A program made the position numbers and the translations under genes. Shown in pieces: positions 17,454 through 26,432 of a stretch of DNA of 64,000 nt (the stretch's first letter is position 1; each line of letters opens with the position of its first letter). The DNA is from Gemmatimonadota bacterium (GTDB lineage: Bacteria; Gemmatimonadota; Gemmatimonadetes; Longimicrobiales; Gaopeijiaceae): positions 1 to 64,000 of the forward strand of contig DUBS01000015.1 in assembly GCA_012960225.1 (NCBI GenBank), read 5' to 3'. The notes under the pieces were generated by a model that was not told the origin of the DNA, searched no databases, and was given only the letters and a program-made list of their open reading frames with translations.

Positions 17454-18194
17454 ATGCAAACAGTTCTCGTCACCTCTGACGTCCATCTTGGTGCCATTTC
17501 GTTCGAACAAGAAGAGGCCTTCACGACCTGGCTCGGGCAAGCAGCAGGGGTCGCATCACGAATTGTCCTCAATGGGGACCTATTCGATTTCTGGTTTGAG
17601 TACCAATGGGGTAACACGCGAGGACATGAAGTCACTCTCCTGCAACTTCGGGAGATTGTGGATGCCGGTGTGCCAATCACACTGATGGGAGGCAACCACG
17701 ATTGGTGGGGAGGCAAATACCTACGAGAGGAAATTGGACTAGATTTTCATCAAGACCCCTTCATTACCGAGCTTGCCGGGCTCAAGACCCTCTTGGCTCA
17801 TGGAGACGGCCTCGGTACCGGGGATCTTAGATATAGAGTCGCGAGGCTGCTCCTGCGTGGATCAGTTACGCGCTGGGCATTCGGCATGCTACCACCTGCC
17901 TTAGGTGACCGTATCGCCAAAGGAGTCTCTCATACTGAAGATCGAAAGCAAGCTCCAGGTGGTACAGAACTCGAACACGCGGCTGCATTAGAGGCCTGGG
18001 CTGTCAAAGAAATTAAGAGTCAACCAAACCTTAATTTGCTTCTTCTCGGGCATACGCACGTCCCCAAGATCATCGATGTCGGCGATCAACAGTGGTACAT
18101 AAACACTGGTGACTGGGTATATCACCGTTCGTTCGCACTACTCCGTGAGGGTGAGACCCCGAAGCTTATCGAGTGGACAGGTTCAATACCATGA
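17454..18194 (+). CDS. UDP-2,3-diacylglucosamine diphosphatase-like metallophosphoesterase (LpxH type)
   Basis: A 246-residue calcineurin-like phosphoesterase. The five metal-binding motifs are visible: SDVHLG, NGDLFDFWFE, GGNHDWWGG, LLAHGDGLG and GHTHVP. The wide FDFWFEYQWG block is typical of LpxH-type enzymes, which hydrolyse UDP-2,3-diacylglucosamine to lipid X in lipid A synthesis. I start at ATG 17454, where the conserved MQTVLVTSDVHLG begins; the longer frame adds 22 residues without similarity. It is divergent from the LptE-type lipoprotein operon, fitting a shared envelope role. A different nucleoside-diphosphate-sugar substrate is possible. Confidence 0.85.
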   Translation: MQTVLVTSDVHLGAISFEQEEAFTTWLGQAAGVASRIVLNGDLFDFWFEYQWGNTRGHEVTLLQLREIVDAGVPITLMGGNHDWWGGKYLREEIGLDFHQDPFITELAGLKTLLAHGDGLGTGDLRYRVARLLLRGSVTRWAFGMLPPALGDRIAKGVSHTEDRKQAPGGTELEHAAALEAWAVKEIKSQPNLNLLLLGHTHVPKIIDVGDQQWYINTGDWVYHRSFALLREGETPKLIEWTGSIP

Positions 18195-18826
18195 GGGAGG
18201 GCCTCCTCAACAGCCGATGCAACACCTTGTTGCTCTATATGCTAGCCGTAATCATGACGGCTTGGGGAGCTGGCCGGCTTGAGGCACAGCAAGTCACTTT
18301 AGGCGATGAGAATACGGTAACAGACTCAACTGTGTCAGCTCTCTTACCGATCACTGCTTCCGTAACTCCCGGTGGTGCATTTCTCCGGGCCGTTCTCGTT
18401 CCTGGTTGGGGCCACGTATCGATTGGGGCAAATGCCCGAGCAGGGGTCTATTTCGCTATAGAGAGTGCTCTGGCTTACGGGATTATCCGAACTCGGAGAC
18501 GAATATCAGAAGCGGTGTCTCGCGCGAACTTCAGGGAAACCCTATTACGCGAAAACCTCAACACCCAGGGTGTCACTGACCTGAATCAGATCAAGGGCGC
18601 ACTCGAATCTGACGCCACTCTTGCTGACCTGAAAAGACTTCGTGAGGCAAGGGGTGATCAACAAGAGGATCTCGTTGCTTTCGGCCTTTTCCTCTTATTC
18701 CTAAGCGGAGCTGATGCGTTTGTCTCAGCGCATCTCAAAGACTTCCCTGACCCCATAGCAATAGAGGGTGGACCCACCAATGACGGCCGCCTTGAGATCG
18801 GCTTGAGGTTTCGATTACCTAACTAA
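18191..18826 (+). CDS. DUF5683-like exported protein
   Basis: A 211-residue protein with an N-terminal signal sequence (cleavage after LEAQ) and a central FLRAVLVPGWGHVSIGANARAG block typical of DUF5683, a family of unknown function common in Bacteroidota and related phyla. A helical middle region with charged residues (about 110-150) and a hydrophobic segment (FGLFLLFLSGADAFV) follow. The start codon ATG 18191 overlaps the stop of the phosphoesterase gene as ATGA, so the two are co-translated. Its function is unknown. Confidence 0.8.
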   Translation: MREGLLNSRCNTLLLYMLAVIMTAWGAGRLEAQQVTLGDENTVTDSTVSALLPITASVTPGGAFLRAVLVPGWGHVSIGANARAGVYFAIESALAYGIIRTRRRISEAVSRANFRETLLRENLNTQGVTDLNQIKGALESDATLADLKRLREARGDQQEDLVAFGLFLLFLSGADAFVSAHLKDFPDPIAIEGGPTNDGRLEIGLRFRLPN

Positions 18827-18851
18827 AGCGATGTACTAATCGCCGAAGCCG

Positions 18852-18948
18852 TGGCGGGGACGTGTGGGAATCGAACCCACCTACCCGGGTTCTAGCCGGG
18901 CCGCACGGTTTTGAAGACCGCCGGAGACACCAGTCCCCCTCCGCCCCC
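18852..18948 (-). tRNA. selC: tRNA-Sec (anticodon UCA)
   Basis: On the minus strand a selenocysteine tRNA folds, 97 bases including an encoded CCA (18854-18852). The acceptor stem starts GGGGGCG (18948-18942) and pairs with the 3' strand around 18856-18863, using one G-U; the eighth position is a G-A mismatch. The D arm has the six-base-pair stem and four-base loop found in bacterial tRNA-Sec (GGGGAC, TGGT, GTCTCC at 18938-18923). The anticodon TCA lies at 18914-18912. A long variable arm (CCCGG / CCGGG) and a T arm (GTGGG TTCGATT CCCAC) follow. The discriminator is G. This implies that the genome decodes UGA as selenocysteine in some genes; no selA, selB or selD lies in the window. Confidence 0.95.
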
Positions 18949-19054
18949 TCTGCTCTCCTCGACTCTTTTAGCTACGAGAGTTCTAACGGGCCCAGACGAT
19001 AGGAGGAGGAGACCTGCTCGCCAAGTAGGCACAGATACTGAGAACGACTCTGGG

Positions 19055-20392
19055 CTAGAGATTCCCTTTCCAGGCTTCCATTAGCTGGTCGAATTCCTGC
19101 ACAAGTTCATGACGGTATTCCGCGAGGCGGTCTTGTCCACGCGGATAGCGGAGTGTTCTTAGAAACACAAGGACGTCCTGGCGCACCTGCCTTTGTCGGT
19201 CATGCCACGCAACTAAAGCAAGGCCGGATAGAGGAAGTACGGCAGCCACAAGCAGGGATAATTGCAACTCGGTGAATACATAAACCACTACGCATGAAAT
19301 TATCCACCAGATTGGAAAAGCCATCATAGCGATCACGAACTTATACGTCGCAATCTGGTCCTTTTTCAAGCTAAAACGAGGAGATACATACCGAGTGAGA
19401 ATAAATGGGACTAACCAAGCAACACTACCCAGAAAAGCTAGTGGAAACACTATAAGCAACATGAACAGCTGCCGCAGAGAATAGCGGACAACCATCCAAA
19501 ACTTATATCTAGGAGGCACATCTCCCTCGCTCGCACCAAAAAGGGTCAGGAGACGAAGATAGCGACGCACTAATTCCTTGAGGTTCTCTAAACGCTCAGG
19601 GTCCATGGTCCTTAGCCAGCGAACACCCTCAGCGAACACTTGCATCCTGGGCAAACGATCTCCGATCCCATCTCGTTCTCGATAACCAACAAGTTTCTTC
19701 GCTCTAGAGTAGAGTCTGTCTGCCACCTCTACGAGTTCGAGGTCTTCATGCTCTTCAACATTTAATGTGACTGCCTCAAGATGCTTTTGGATTCTATCTG
19801 TAAGAATCCTGCTGGCTGCTCGTTCATCCTTTTCATATTTCTCGCGAAGATCGTCAATCGGAAACGCCGGCCCAAACGTTGCCACGACCCGACCACGGAA
19901 GAGATCCTTCTCCACATAGGTCAGACCGACAGGCTGAACGTAGAGACCAAGCTCCCAATCACGTAGGGCCTCAGCTAGTAGGGCAATTCTTGCGGCTCCG
20001 GTCCGAATTGGTGTTAAGGACGGCTCTGAATGGCTTTGCCCTTCCGGATAGATTTGGACTGCAGAACCCGCATGGAGTGCATCTATGGCCGCGTCGAAAG
20101 TTCGATCATTCAGATGCATCAGCTTCGGATCGTCTTGCTTCCGATAGACTGGTAGACCCCCGAGTGCCCGCAGGGTAGTACCGACAATGACTTGATCGAA
20201 AAGCGGGGCCTTCGCGAGTGGTCTCGATGGCCGACCAGCTGTTTGGAAAACAACGAGTGGATCAATGAGCGCATTAGGGTGATTCGCTGTGATCAGCACT
20301 GGACCTTCAGGCAATCCAGGGCCTCGTCGCTCTACATCATAAAAGATCGATACAGCCCACCCAACGAGCTTTGTAATGATTCTAGCCACCAC
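19055..20392 (-). CDS. PlsC-like 1-acylglycerol-3-phosphate acyltransferase with C-terminal membrane domain
   Basis: A 445-residue protein. The first 210 residues form a glycerolipid acyltransferase domain with the HX4D motif in ANHPNALIDPLV, a GGLPVYR block, and the acceptor-binding YPEGQSHSEPSL motif. Residues 310-400 contain about four predicted membrane helices, and the C-terminus is basic and cytosolic. It should transfer an acyl chain to lysophosphatidic acid or a related lipid at the inner membrane. It is longer than classical PlsC (about 245 residues) because of the membrane domain. The start is GTG at 20392, possibly the adjacent GTG at 20389. Confidence 0.88.
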   Translation of the reverse strand: MVARIITKLVGWAVSIFYDVERRGPGLPEGPVLITANHPNALIDPLVVFQTAGRPSRPLAKAPLFDQVIVGTTLRALGGLPVYRKQDDPKLMHLNDRTFDAAIDALHAGSAVQIYPEGQSHSEPSLTPIRTGAARIALLAEALRDWELGLYVQPVGLTYVEKDLFRGRVVATFGPAFPIDDLREKYEKDERAASRILTDRIQKHLEAVTLNVEEHEDLELVEVADRLYSRAKKLVGYRERDGIGDRLPRMQVFAEGVRWLRTMDPERLENLKELVRRYLRLLTLFGASEGDVPPRYKFWMVVRYSLRQLFMLLIVFPLAFLGSVAWLVPFILTRYVSPRFSLKKDQIATYKFVIAMMAFPIWWIISCVVVYVFTELQLSLLVAAVLPLSGLALVAWHDRQRQVRQDVLVFLRTLRYPRGQDRLAEYRHELVQEFDQLMEAWKGNL

Positions 20393-20577
20393 GGTGGAAC
20401 GTTCCCCTCCCGATTGAGCTCACGGGTACGTCGTCCCGCTAAGATGTCGCTTCTAGCTCAAATGGGGAAACCCTTAGAGTGATAATCCCTAGCGTTCAAC
20501 CATCAGTTCTAGGCCTTCTTAAGAGACCTGAGGACCTGGGTAGTCGATAACTCAAGTGTCGAGTCAAGCAACCTGCA

Positions 20578-21081
20578 CTACCAGTGGATAAGTCCCCAGA
20601 TGGCGCGCACGATGGGCGATAGGAGAAAACTAGGCTGTGGTCCATCTGGACCTGGTGTCGGACTGCTACCTCCGCCCTCAAAACCCAATGCAGTCCACGC
20701 GAACGCTGCTGCCGCACCACTGATTAGCAGTCCCAACACTACACTTCGACCTGTAGAAAAAGAACGCTCATCTAAGCCTATGATCCCGCTGGCCGCGATT
20801 CTCAGAGTATCAACCCGCGTAACTTCCCTAAATGCTCCATACTCCTGGCGATTTGTGACTAAAACCTCAACCGTGTCCCCGAACTCTATAAGGGTTCCTT
20901 CAATGGATACGGTTTCAGGAGCTTGATTCGGCCCCTGAACCGCACTCGTCAACGGGACCCTAACTCGCACCGTTATGCCCGGCACTGGTTGCTGTACAGG
21001 CATATAGGTGTGGCAACCCATGAGTAGCAGTGTGCTGGCTGCCAGCATGCCTCCACGGAATCGATCGGCCACCCTCCTCAT
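20578..21081 (-). CDS. Hypothetical lipoprotein
   Basis: A 167-residue protein with a basic N-terminus and a lipobox at LLLMGC (about residue 23). The first half has alternating beta-strand patterns (VRVRVPLTS, SIEGTLIEFGDTVEVLV), resembling a small sandwich or OB-like fold. A hydrophobic segment (VVLGLLISGAAAAFAWTALGF) and a Pro/Gly-rich linker follow. I do not recognise a family. It is coupled to the upstream lipoprotein gene through an ATGA overlap. Confidence 0.7.
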   Translation of the reverse strand: MRRVADRFRGGMLAASTLLLMGCHTYMPVQQPVPGITVRVRVPLTSAVQGPNQAPETVSIEGTLIEFGDTVEVLVTNRQEYGAFREVTRVDTLRIAASGIIGLDERSFSTGRSVVLGLLISGAAAAFAWTALGFEGGGSSPTPGPDGPQPSFLLSPIVRAIWGLIHW

Positions 21082-21515
21082 ATGATGATCTCAACTGACC
21101 GGGTTACGGGTTGATTAAACACATAAACATATCGCCAGGGATTTATTCGGAAGATGTCCCCGGATTCATCCAGTTGTTTTCTGGTATCGACATCAATTCT
21201 CACTGAAACATTCATCGTATCCGCAGAGAACGGCGTAGCTTCAAGCAGGAACTGGTTATACCGGGAGATAGAGATCACAGTATCGACAGGCAACGCGACC
21301 ACAATCGTATCAGATCGGAAGACCTTCACCTCCGTCATTCCAACCTCGTTGACACCGGCAATGAATTCTGTCGACATCATCAGCTGAACCGAAGCTCCAG
21401 GATCACCACTCATCTTCAGGAAAAGATTCTCAGGCGATCGGTCTTCAAAAATTTCGCAGGCCGTGCTAGTAGCCAATACTAGCAACAGCATCGGAATCAG
21501 ATGTGTTTTTCGCAT
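21078..21515 (-). CDS. Hypothetical lipoprotein
   Basis: A 145-residue protein starting at ATG 21515, chosen because it gives a clean lipoprotein signal (RKTHLIPMLLLVLATSTAC); a longer frame upstream would enter the terminator hairpin. The mature part is strand-rich (NLFLKMSGDPGASVQLMM, VNVSVRIDVDTR-type strands) and ends in EIII. No family is recognised. Together with the overlapping downstream lipoprotein it forms a small two-gene operon. It sits just after the terminator of the SusCD genes, so it needs its own promoter in the short gap. Confidence 0.68.
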   Translation of the reverse strand: MRKTHLIPMLLLVLATSTACEIFEDRSPENLFLKMSGDPGASVQLMMSTEFIAGVNEVGMTEVKVFRSDTIVVALPVDTVISISRYNQFLLEATPFSADTMNVSVRIDVDTRKQLDESGDIFRINPWRYVYVFNQPVTRSVEIII

Positions 21516-21542
21516 GATGCGAAAGATGGAGGATCGGGGTGA

Positions 21543-21582
21543 AAAAAGGGAGGCGCACCCACACATAATGTGTGGGTGCGCC
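21543..21582 (-). terminator. Rho-independent terminator after susD
   Basis: A perfect 14-base-pair inverted repeat with a three-base loop (21552-21565 with 21569-21582) lies 35 bases beyond the susD stop. Read on the minus strand, the GC-rich hairpin is followed after CTCCC by six T residues (A-run at 21542-21547 on the plus strand). This is a textbook intrinsic terminator for the SusC-SusD transcript. Confidence 0.9.
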
Positions 21583-21616
21583 CCATGACGCTTAGCTATC
21601 TCTTAGTAGAGAGTGC

Positions 21617-22951
21617 TCAACCGCCGCAGCCCTGGCCGTTCAAGTGACAGTTGGCCCGGATTTCGATAATCGTGATCGGTAGCATCTCGCCCGGCGTAGA
21701 AATCGCGTCAGACTGGGCTTCCCATTTCGGATCTGTGAGGGCAAACCGGTACATATCGGCAAGCCTTAGACCCATGATCATCGTGTTCGCTCGACGTGTG
21801 TGCTGCAACATGTCATTGTTCGAAATCTGACCAGAAAAGGCGGTCAGACCATCCATCGCACGAATATGGTTAATGTGCGTGGTGAACGTGGCGGCATCAC
21901 CACCCGCTAAAGCATTCTCAGCGAGGATGAGATGCATGAGCCGCGTGGACGAGATCGTAAGAGGCGAATACGGTCCACAGTTACCGTCAGCCGATCCACA
22001 CCCCCAACTCGTCATCCTCTTCGTCACAGCAGGATCGACCATATTATCGATCGGATCCATCATCGCGACACCAGTTCTGTTGTTATTGGCATCGAGCGTG
22101 ACCAACTGGGTGGAATACTGGTTTTCCTTACGGTCGTTGATCCACCCCCCCATGCTGTTCGACTGGGAGCCTGACGAGTAAACCAAGTCGTAGGTAACAT
22201 CCGCGCTGTTGCCACCAGCGGCCGTAATCACGGCTTGCGCATCAGCTCCTGCCGCGGAGGAATTTACTGTCGTAAACGTACCTGACGCTGTCGGATTGAT
22301 CACGTCCCAAATCGCCCGAGACTGATGTGCACGAGCGCGCATGGCCTTCGCTGCCAATGCCTTATCTGATTTTCCGAGGGTCTCAAAGCTACCGATGGCC
22401 GTACTCAGATACGCTATTCCCTGGTCGAGTACCGTAGACATGCTCCCTGGCCCGACAGGAGGACCGGACTCGGTCTTATCCGAGAACGCGAAGTCCTCCA
22501 TAACCTCACCGATGACCGTGTACATGATCCCGGCAAAGTGGTTAGCCCGAGCTAGGTCGTATCCGAAGCTTGGATCGTCGGCAACATGGCCCGTCAGAAT
22601 CTTGATCGCCTGGTCAGACATCCAGCGACCACGTCCAACACTCGGGAACGCTCCATCACTAAACTCGTTCTCCGGGTTACCGATGAATCCCTGATCCAAT
22701 GCAAGCCACGCATCACGTGATCCGATCCAATAGATCTCGTCTGATGTGACCAGGTACGGCTGCCAGATTTGTGAAATCGCTGTCGATACAAGCGACAGCG
22801 AGCCGTTGACGACAGCCGAAGCCGCCGCCGCCTGGGAAATGGATTCCTCAACCAGGTTATTTGGGTTATTCACGTCTAGTAGGTCACCGCAACCCGATAG
22901 TGTGAGCGCGGTTACCAGTGTTAAGACGGAAGCCTTTATTTTGTTTTTCAT
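21617..22951 (-). CDS. SusD/RagB-like nutrient-binding lipoprotein
   Basis: A 444-residue lipoprotein with the lipobox at LTLSGC (about residue 22) and the characteristic CGDLLDVNNPNNL N-terminus of SusD-like proteins. Helix-rich blocks typical of the TPR-like fold follow (ALAAKAMRARAHQSRAIW, RLMHLILAENALAGGDA, and a C-terminal RLADMYRFAL). In SusCD systems this protein caps the SusC barrel on the cell surface and binds oligosaccharide or peptide ligands. The ATG follows GGGAGG. It lies 15 bases after susC and ends just before a strong terminator. The substrate is not evident; peptides are as likely as glycans. Confidence 0.92.
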   Translation of the reverse strand: MKNKIKASVLTLVTALTLSGCGDLLDVNNPNNLVEESISQAAAASAVVNGSLSLVSTAISQIWQPYLVTSDEIYWIGSRDAWLALDQGFIGNPENEFSDGAFPSVGRGRWMSDQAIKILTGHVADDPSFGYDLARANHFAGIMYTVIGEVMEDFAFSDKTESGPPVGPGSMSTVLDQGIAYLSTAIGSFETLGKSDKALAAKAMRARAHQSRAIWDVINPTASGTFTTVNSSAAGADAQAVITAAGGNSADVTYDLVYSSGSQSNSMGGWINDRKENQYSTQLVTLDANNNRTGVAMMDPIDNMVDPAVTKRMTSWGCGSADGNCGPYSPLTISSTRLMHLILAENALAGGDAATFTTHINHIRAMDGLTAFSGQISNNDMLQHTRRANTMIMGLRLADMYRFALTDPKWEAQSDAISTPGEMLPITIIEIRANCHLNGQGCGG

Positions 22952-22966
22952 TTCTCTCGCCTCCCG

Positions 22967-25900
22967 TTAGAACGTGACCCGAGTGGACAAGGTAAACCGC
23001 CGTGGAATCGGCAGTCCCCAGCCCTCGGTCGCGTCAAGGAAGTTACAGTTCAAGCCACCGTTACAGCGGCCAGTTACGTTACCCTCTGGGTCCATACCCG
23101 GGTAGTTACCAGGCATGTACAGGTACGAGTTCCTAGCCCCAAGGTTGATCGTCGCAGTTGACAGACCCCAACCACTGACGACGTCAGCCGGTACCCGATA
23201 CGAGAGCGAGAGCTCACGTAGGCGGATGAAGCTAGCCTCATAGATTGCGTTCATCCCACTCATCGGAGCCAACGACTCTACTTGCGTCGCCCACTCAATA
23301 GCAGCATCCAGCCGGTCTTGGGCTGATGTTGCCGGGTTGAGCATGGTAGACCATAGGCGAGCCGACTGTGGTGTGTTACGACCGATGAAGGAATTCGAGC
23401 GCCTGAACTGGCCAGACAGGTCTTGGGCATGGTAACCAAGTTTGTACTCCGCTAGCGCTGCGAACTCGAAGTTCCCTGCGAACAGTACGTTAAAGCCAAA
23501 TGAACCAGCCCAATCAGGCGATGGCTTACCAAGATAACTCTCGAGCAGTCCCGCCCCACAGTTGTGAGACACAAACTGACCATTCGGCGAATCAAAATTA
23601 GAGTTACCGATCGCGAGCGGCTTGAAGCTGCTCGGATCAACTGGCCCTGCGAAGTATTCCAGAGCCGCGGCCTGAGTCGGCTCTGTGCATGTACCGTCAA
23701 TGTTCAGCGGAATCGCTACATCGGCAGTCTTCGCTCCGAAGAACGATGCAGGAGCATAGCCCTGCAAGATGTAGTTCCTGTAGCGAGGATAGGTGTTACC
23801 AGTCTTGAGCGGCGGTGCGCCACCCATGTCGGTCACCATCTCGTTCAGGTATGCCGCATTGGCAAATACGTTCAGACTCACGGACTCAGTCTGAATGAGC
23901 GAGCCTTGCAGATTCAACTCCAGACCATAGGCGTCCAATGCCCCGATGTTCGAGAGCTGTGTCTGTGTAAATCCACCTGTAACGGGATAACGGCGAGCCA
24001 CGAGGGCATCGTTCACATGCCTCGTCCAGTAGGTCGCGTCCAGCGACCATGTGTCGTCAAATAGACCGACCTCAGTCCCGAACTCCCATTCAGTTGAGAC
24101 TTCAGGCTTGAGACCTGCATTACCAAGGTTTGCCGGCTGGACACCTGGTCCTTCCTCGGAAGGCTGAGGTGAGAACGTGGTGAATTTATCGAACGCGCCA
24201 GGCTGTAGGCCAGACTGCCCGACTGCACCACGAATCCGGAACGTGGAGATAAGATCACTGTTCCATTCCAGTCCCTGGCTCGGGATCACTGAGAGTGAAG
24301 CCTTCGGATAGAAAGCTGTGCTGAACTCTGAACCAAAAGCCGAGTTCGCATCCCAGCGGCCACCCACTGTGGCAAAGACCCAGTCATTCCAACCGATCTG
24401 GTCCTGGACATATCCACCAATCTGTACCACCCGCACCCAAGACTCGAACGAGCCTTCGTTCGCGAGCGCAGACAGTGTCTCGAGCCCCGGACCTGGGAAA
24501 TCACGTCCGCTACCGCCAGCGTACTGATTCTGGCGCAAGAAGCCCTGGCCACCAAACAGAACAGTGTTCTCGAACGTCATGTCGCCCACATCCATGTTAT
24601 TGATGTAGGAACCCTTCAGGTCCGTCGTAATCTCACGGCTACGGTGCTGCTGGACGTTACGAGATCCGTCAGGCGTTGAGCCACTGAATCCGTCCACATT
24701 CCATTTATAAGGACGGAAGTTGAACGTGTCATCAGAAGTGAAGTCCACACCGAACACACCGTCTAGACGGAACCCTTCCATCGGTGTGTAGCCCACATTC
24801 ATGGAACCAGCAAAGTGACTCGAATTCGCAACGTTCAACTGGTACATGTTCTCGCGCGTAGTCGCGAAGGCCGGATTACCGTAAAGGTTGCTAGCCGAGG
24901 CCTTATGCAACTGCGACATCAGAGCTGAGCTGAACACGCCGTAAATGTTGTTCGAGTTATCAGGCGTGTGATGCTCCATGTCCGAGTACAGAGTCGAGAT
25001 GCCAATGCGGACCTTAGAACTCGGGATGAGCGTGAAGTTCGAATTGAGGGATACTCGGCGATTCGTGTCGACTTCAGGATCGAGGCCCTCGACCGGCTCA
25101 AAATTCTGAGCCGCGTCGTAACCGCCATCCTCACTGGCAAAGCGCCCTGAGACATAGTACTGGAACGCTTCAGAACCACCTGACGCTGACGCCGAATAGG
25201 TCTGGTTGAACCCAGTCTCAAGCAGAGTTGGGACCAAAGGCTCTTCGATTACTTCATAGAGCCCAACGCTTTTACCCCAACGAGAAGAAATCATCGCCTG
25301 TTCATCAGCATTACGAGCGAACCCGGCAATATTGTTAATCCGATTTGTGGGCACCTGGATACCGGTGAAATCCGCCTGAGCAGTGAAGCGCGGTGCTCCT
25401 GCGCGTCCACGCTTAGTGAAGATCTGGATCACACCGTTGGATGCCTCGGTGCCATACAGCGTGGCCGCTGCCGCACCCTTCAATATCTCTATCCGCTCAA
25501 TTGATTCGGGGGGAATGTCGTCGAGCCGAGAAGGATTACCCTGTCCATTAAAGTTCTGAACGGCAGAGCGATCCACCCGGATCCCATCCACGTACACGAT
25601 TGGCTCGTTCAGCTGGGATAGCGACGAAGATCCACGAATCCGGATGCGCGCGCCTTCACCGGTGAAGCCGGATGAAGGTAGAGCAACCACACCGGGTTCG
25701 CGTCCCGCGATCAACTGCGAGAAGTCCGCGATCGGAGCATTCTCGATCGTCGATGCAACGTCGATCGTCGCGATCGTGTTACCGAGCTTACGTTTCTCAG
25801 TGGCGATTCCAGCACCGGTGACCACGATCTCGTCCAGAGTGATCGCAGTTTGCGCCAAACCGATGTCAACCTGAACCGACTGACCGGCCCCTATCGTGAC

Positions 25901-26203
25901 TGTTTGTTCTCCAGCCCGATAGCCGACCAGTTCAGCGCTCAGCGTATACTCGCCTGCTGGTACGTTTAGAAGTAAGAAACGGCCGGCTGCATTTGTTAAG
26001 GCACCGATACCGGTACCTGGAATGTAGACCTGGGCCGCCTCAAGTGGACGCCGTGACGCAGCGTCCGTCACCGTACCGACGAGTGTCCCCGTTGATTGGG
26101 CAGCAACGTGGTTCGGTGTCCACCCGATCGCGAGAGCAAGGGCGAGTGAGGCTGCCCCTGTTAACACGGCGGATTGGAGACGTTTTGACGTAGTAAGCGT
26201 CAT
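22967..26203 (-). CDS. SusC/RagA-family TonB-dependent outer-membrane transporter
   Basis: A 1078-residue protein starting at ATG 26203 behind GGGAGGA; an ATG 13 codons upstream lacks a ribosome site. It has a signal peptide (cut after VAAQ), a carboxypeptidase-regulatory-like domain (residues about 38-120, VGTVTDAASRRPLEAAQV), the SusC box region with LDEIVVTGAG, a plug domain (about 130-260, RIRIRGSSSLSQLNEPIVYVDG) and a long beta-barrel ending in a C-terminal aromatic residue (STRVTF). The four-part layout is typical of SusC. With SusD it should import a large nutrient using TonB energy. It is the only full TonB receptor in the window. Confidence 0.95.
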   Translation of the reverse strand: MTLTTSKRLQSAVLTGAASLALALAIGWTPNHVAAQSTGTLVGTVTDAASRRPLEAAQVYIPGTGIGALTNAAGRFLLLNVPAGEYTLSAELVGYRAGEQTVTIGAGQSVQVDIGLAQTAITLDEIVVTGAGIATEKRKLGNTIATIDVASTIENAPIADFSQLIAGREPGVVALPSSGFTGEGARIRIRGSSSLSQLNEPIVYVDGIRVDRSAVQNFNGQGNPSRLDDIPPESIERIEILKGAAAATLYGTEASNGVIQIFTKRGRAGAPRFTAQADFTGIQVPTNRINNIAGFARNADEQAMISSRWGKSVGLYEVIEEPLVPTLLETGFNQTYSASASGGSEAFQYYVSGRFASEDGGYDAAQNFEPVEGLDPEVDTNRRVSLNSNFTLIPSSKVRIGISTLYSDMEHHTPDNSNNIYGVFSSALMSQLHKASASNLYGNPAFATTRENMYQLNVANSSHFAGSMNVGYTPMEGFRLDGVFGVDFTSDDTFNFRPYKWNVDGFSGSTPDGSRNVQQHRSREITTDLKGSYINNMDVGDMTFENTVLFGGQGFLRQNQYAGGSGRDFPGPGLETLSALANEGSFESWVRVVQIGGYVQDQIGWNDWVFATVGGRWDANSAFGSEFSTAFYPKASLSVIPSQGLEWNSDLISTFRIRGAVGQSGLQPGAFDKFTTFSPQPSEEGPGVQPANLGNAGLKPEVSTEWEFGTEVGLFDDTWSLDATYWTRHVNDALVARRYPVTGGFTQTQLSNIGALDAYGLELNLQGSLIQTESVSLNVFANAAYLNEMVTDMGGAPPLKTGNTYPRYRNYILQGYAPASFFGAKTADVAIPLNIDGTCTEPTQAAALEYFAGPVDPSSFKPLAIGNSNFDSPNGQFVSHNCGAGLLESYLGKPSPDWAGSFGFNVLFAGNFEFAALAEYKLGYHAQDLSGQFRRSNSFIGRNTPQSARLWSTMLNPATSAQDRLDAAIEWATQVESLAPMSGMNAIYEASFIRLRELSLSYRVPADVVSGWGLSTATINLGARNSYLYMPGNYPGMDPEGNVTGRCNGGLNCNFLDATEGWGLPIPRRFTLSTRVTF

Positions 26204-26341
26204 ACTTGTCCTCCCGAATGGAGTTTGGACTTTAGAAAACATAATAAATGCTAAGGAAGTTACTCCCCAACTAAACCTAGCCGCCTAATGTGCGAAGAAA
26301 ACCTCCTCTTTGCTTTACATTAGATCATGTTAGGAGAGGCA

Positions 26342-26370
26342 ATGATACCAATATGTCAGTTTACGAGCAA
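26342..26370 (-). promoter_or_regulatory. Candidate sigma-70-like promoter of the susCD genes
   Basis: In the 229-base gap before susC, the minus strand has TTGCTC (26370-26365), a 17-base spacer and TATCAT (26347-26342). The -10 matches the consensus at five of six positions; the -35 matches only TTG. A transcript from here would have a leader of roughly 130 bases. The gap contains no recognised riboswitch. Evidence is weak. Confidence 0.3.
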
Positions 26371-26432
26371 CGATTTTCAGTAGAATATGACGTGACCGTA
26401 TTTTCTTAGAAACATGGGATTCTTGGCAATTG

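Noticed and set aside
21552-21582. Perfect inverted repeat as an insertion-sequence end.
   Set aside because: There is no transposase or second copy, and the following T run marks it as a terminator.
26204-26432. Cobalamin or other riboswitch before susC.
   Set aside because: No B12-box-like or other known consensus is visible; only a weak promoter can be proposed.
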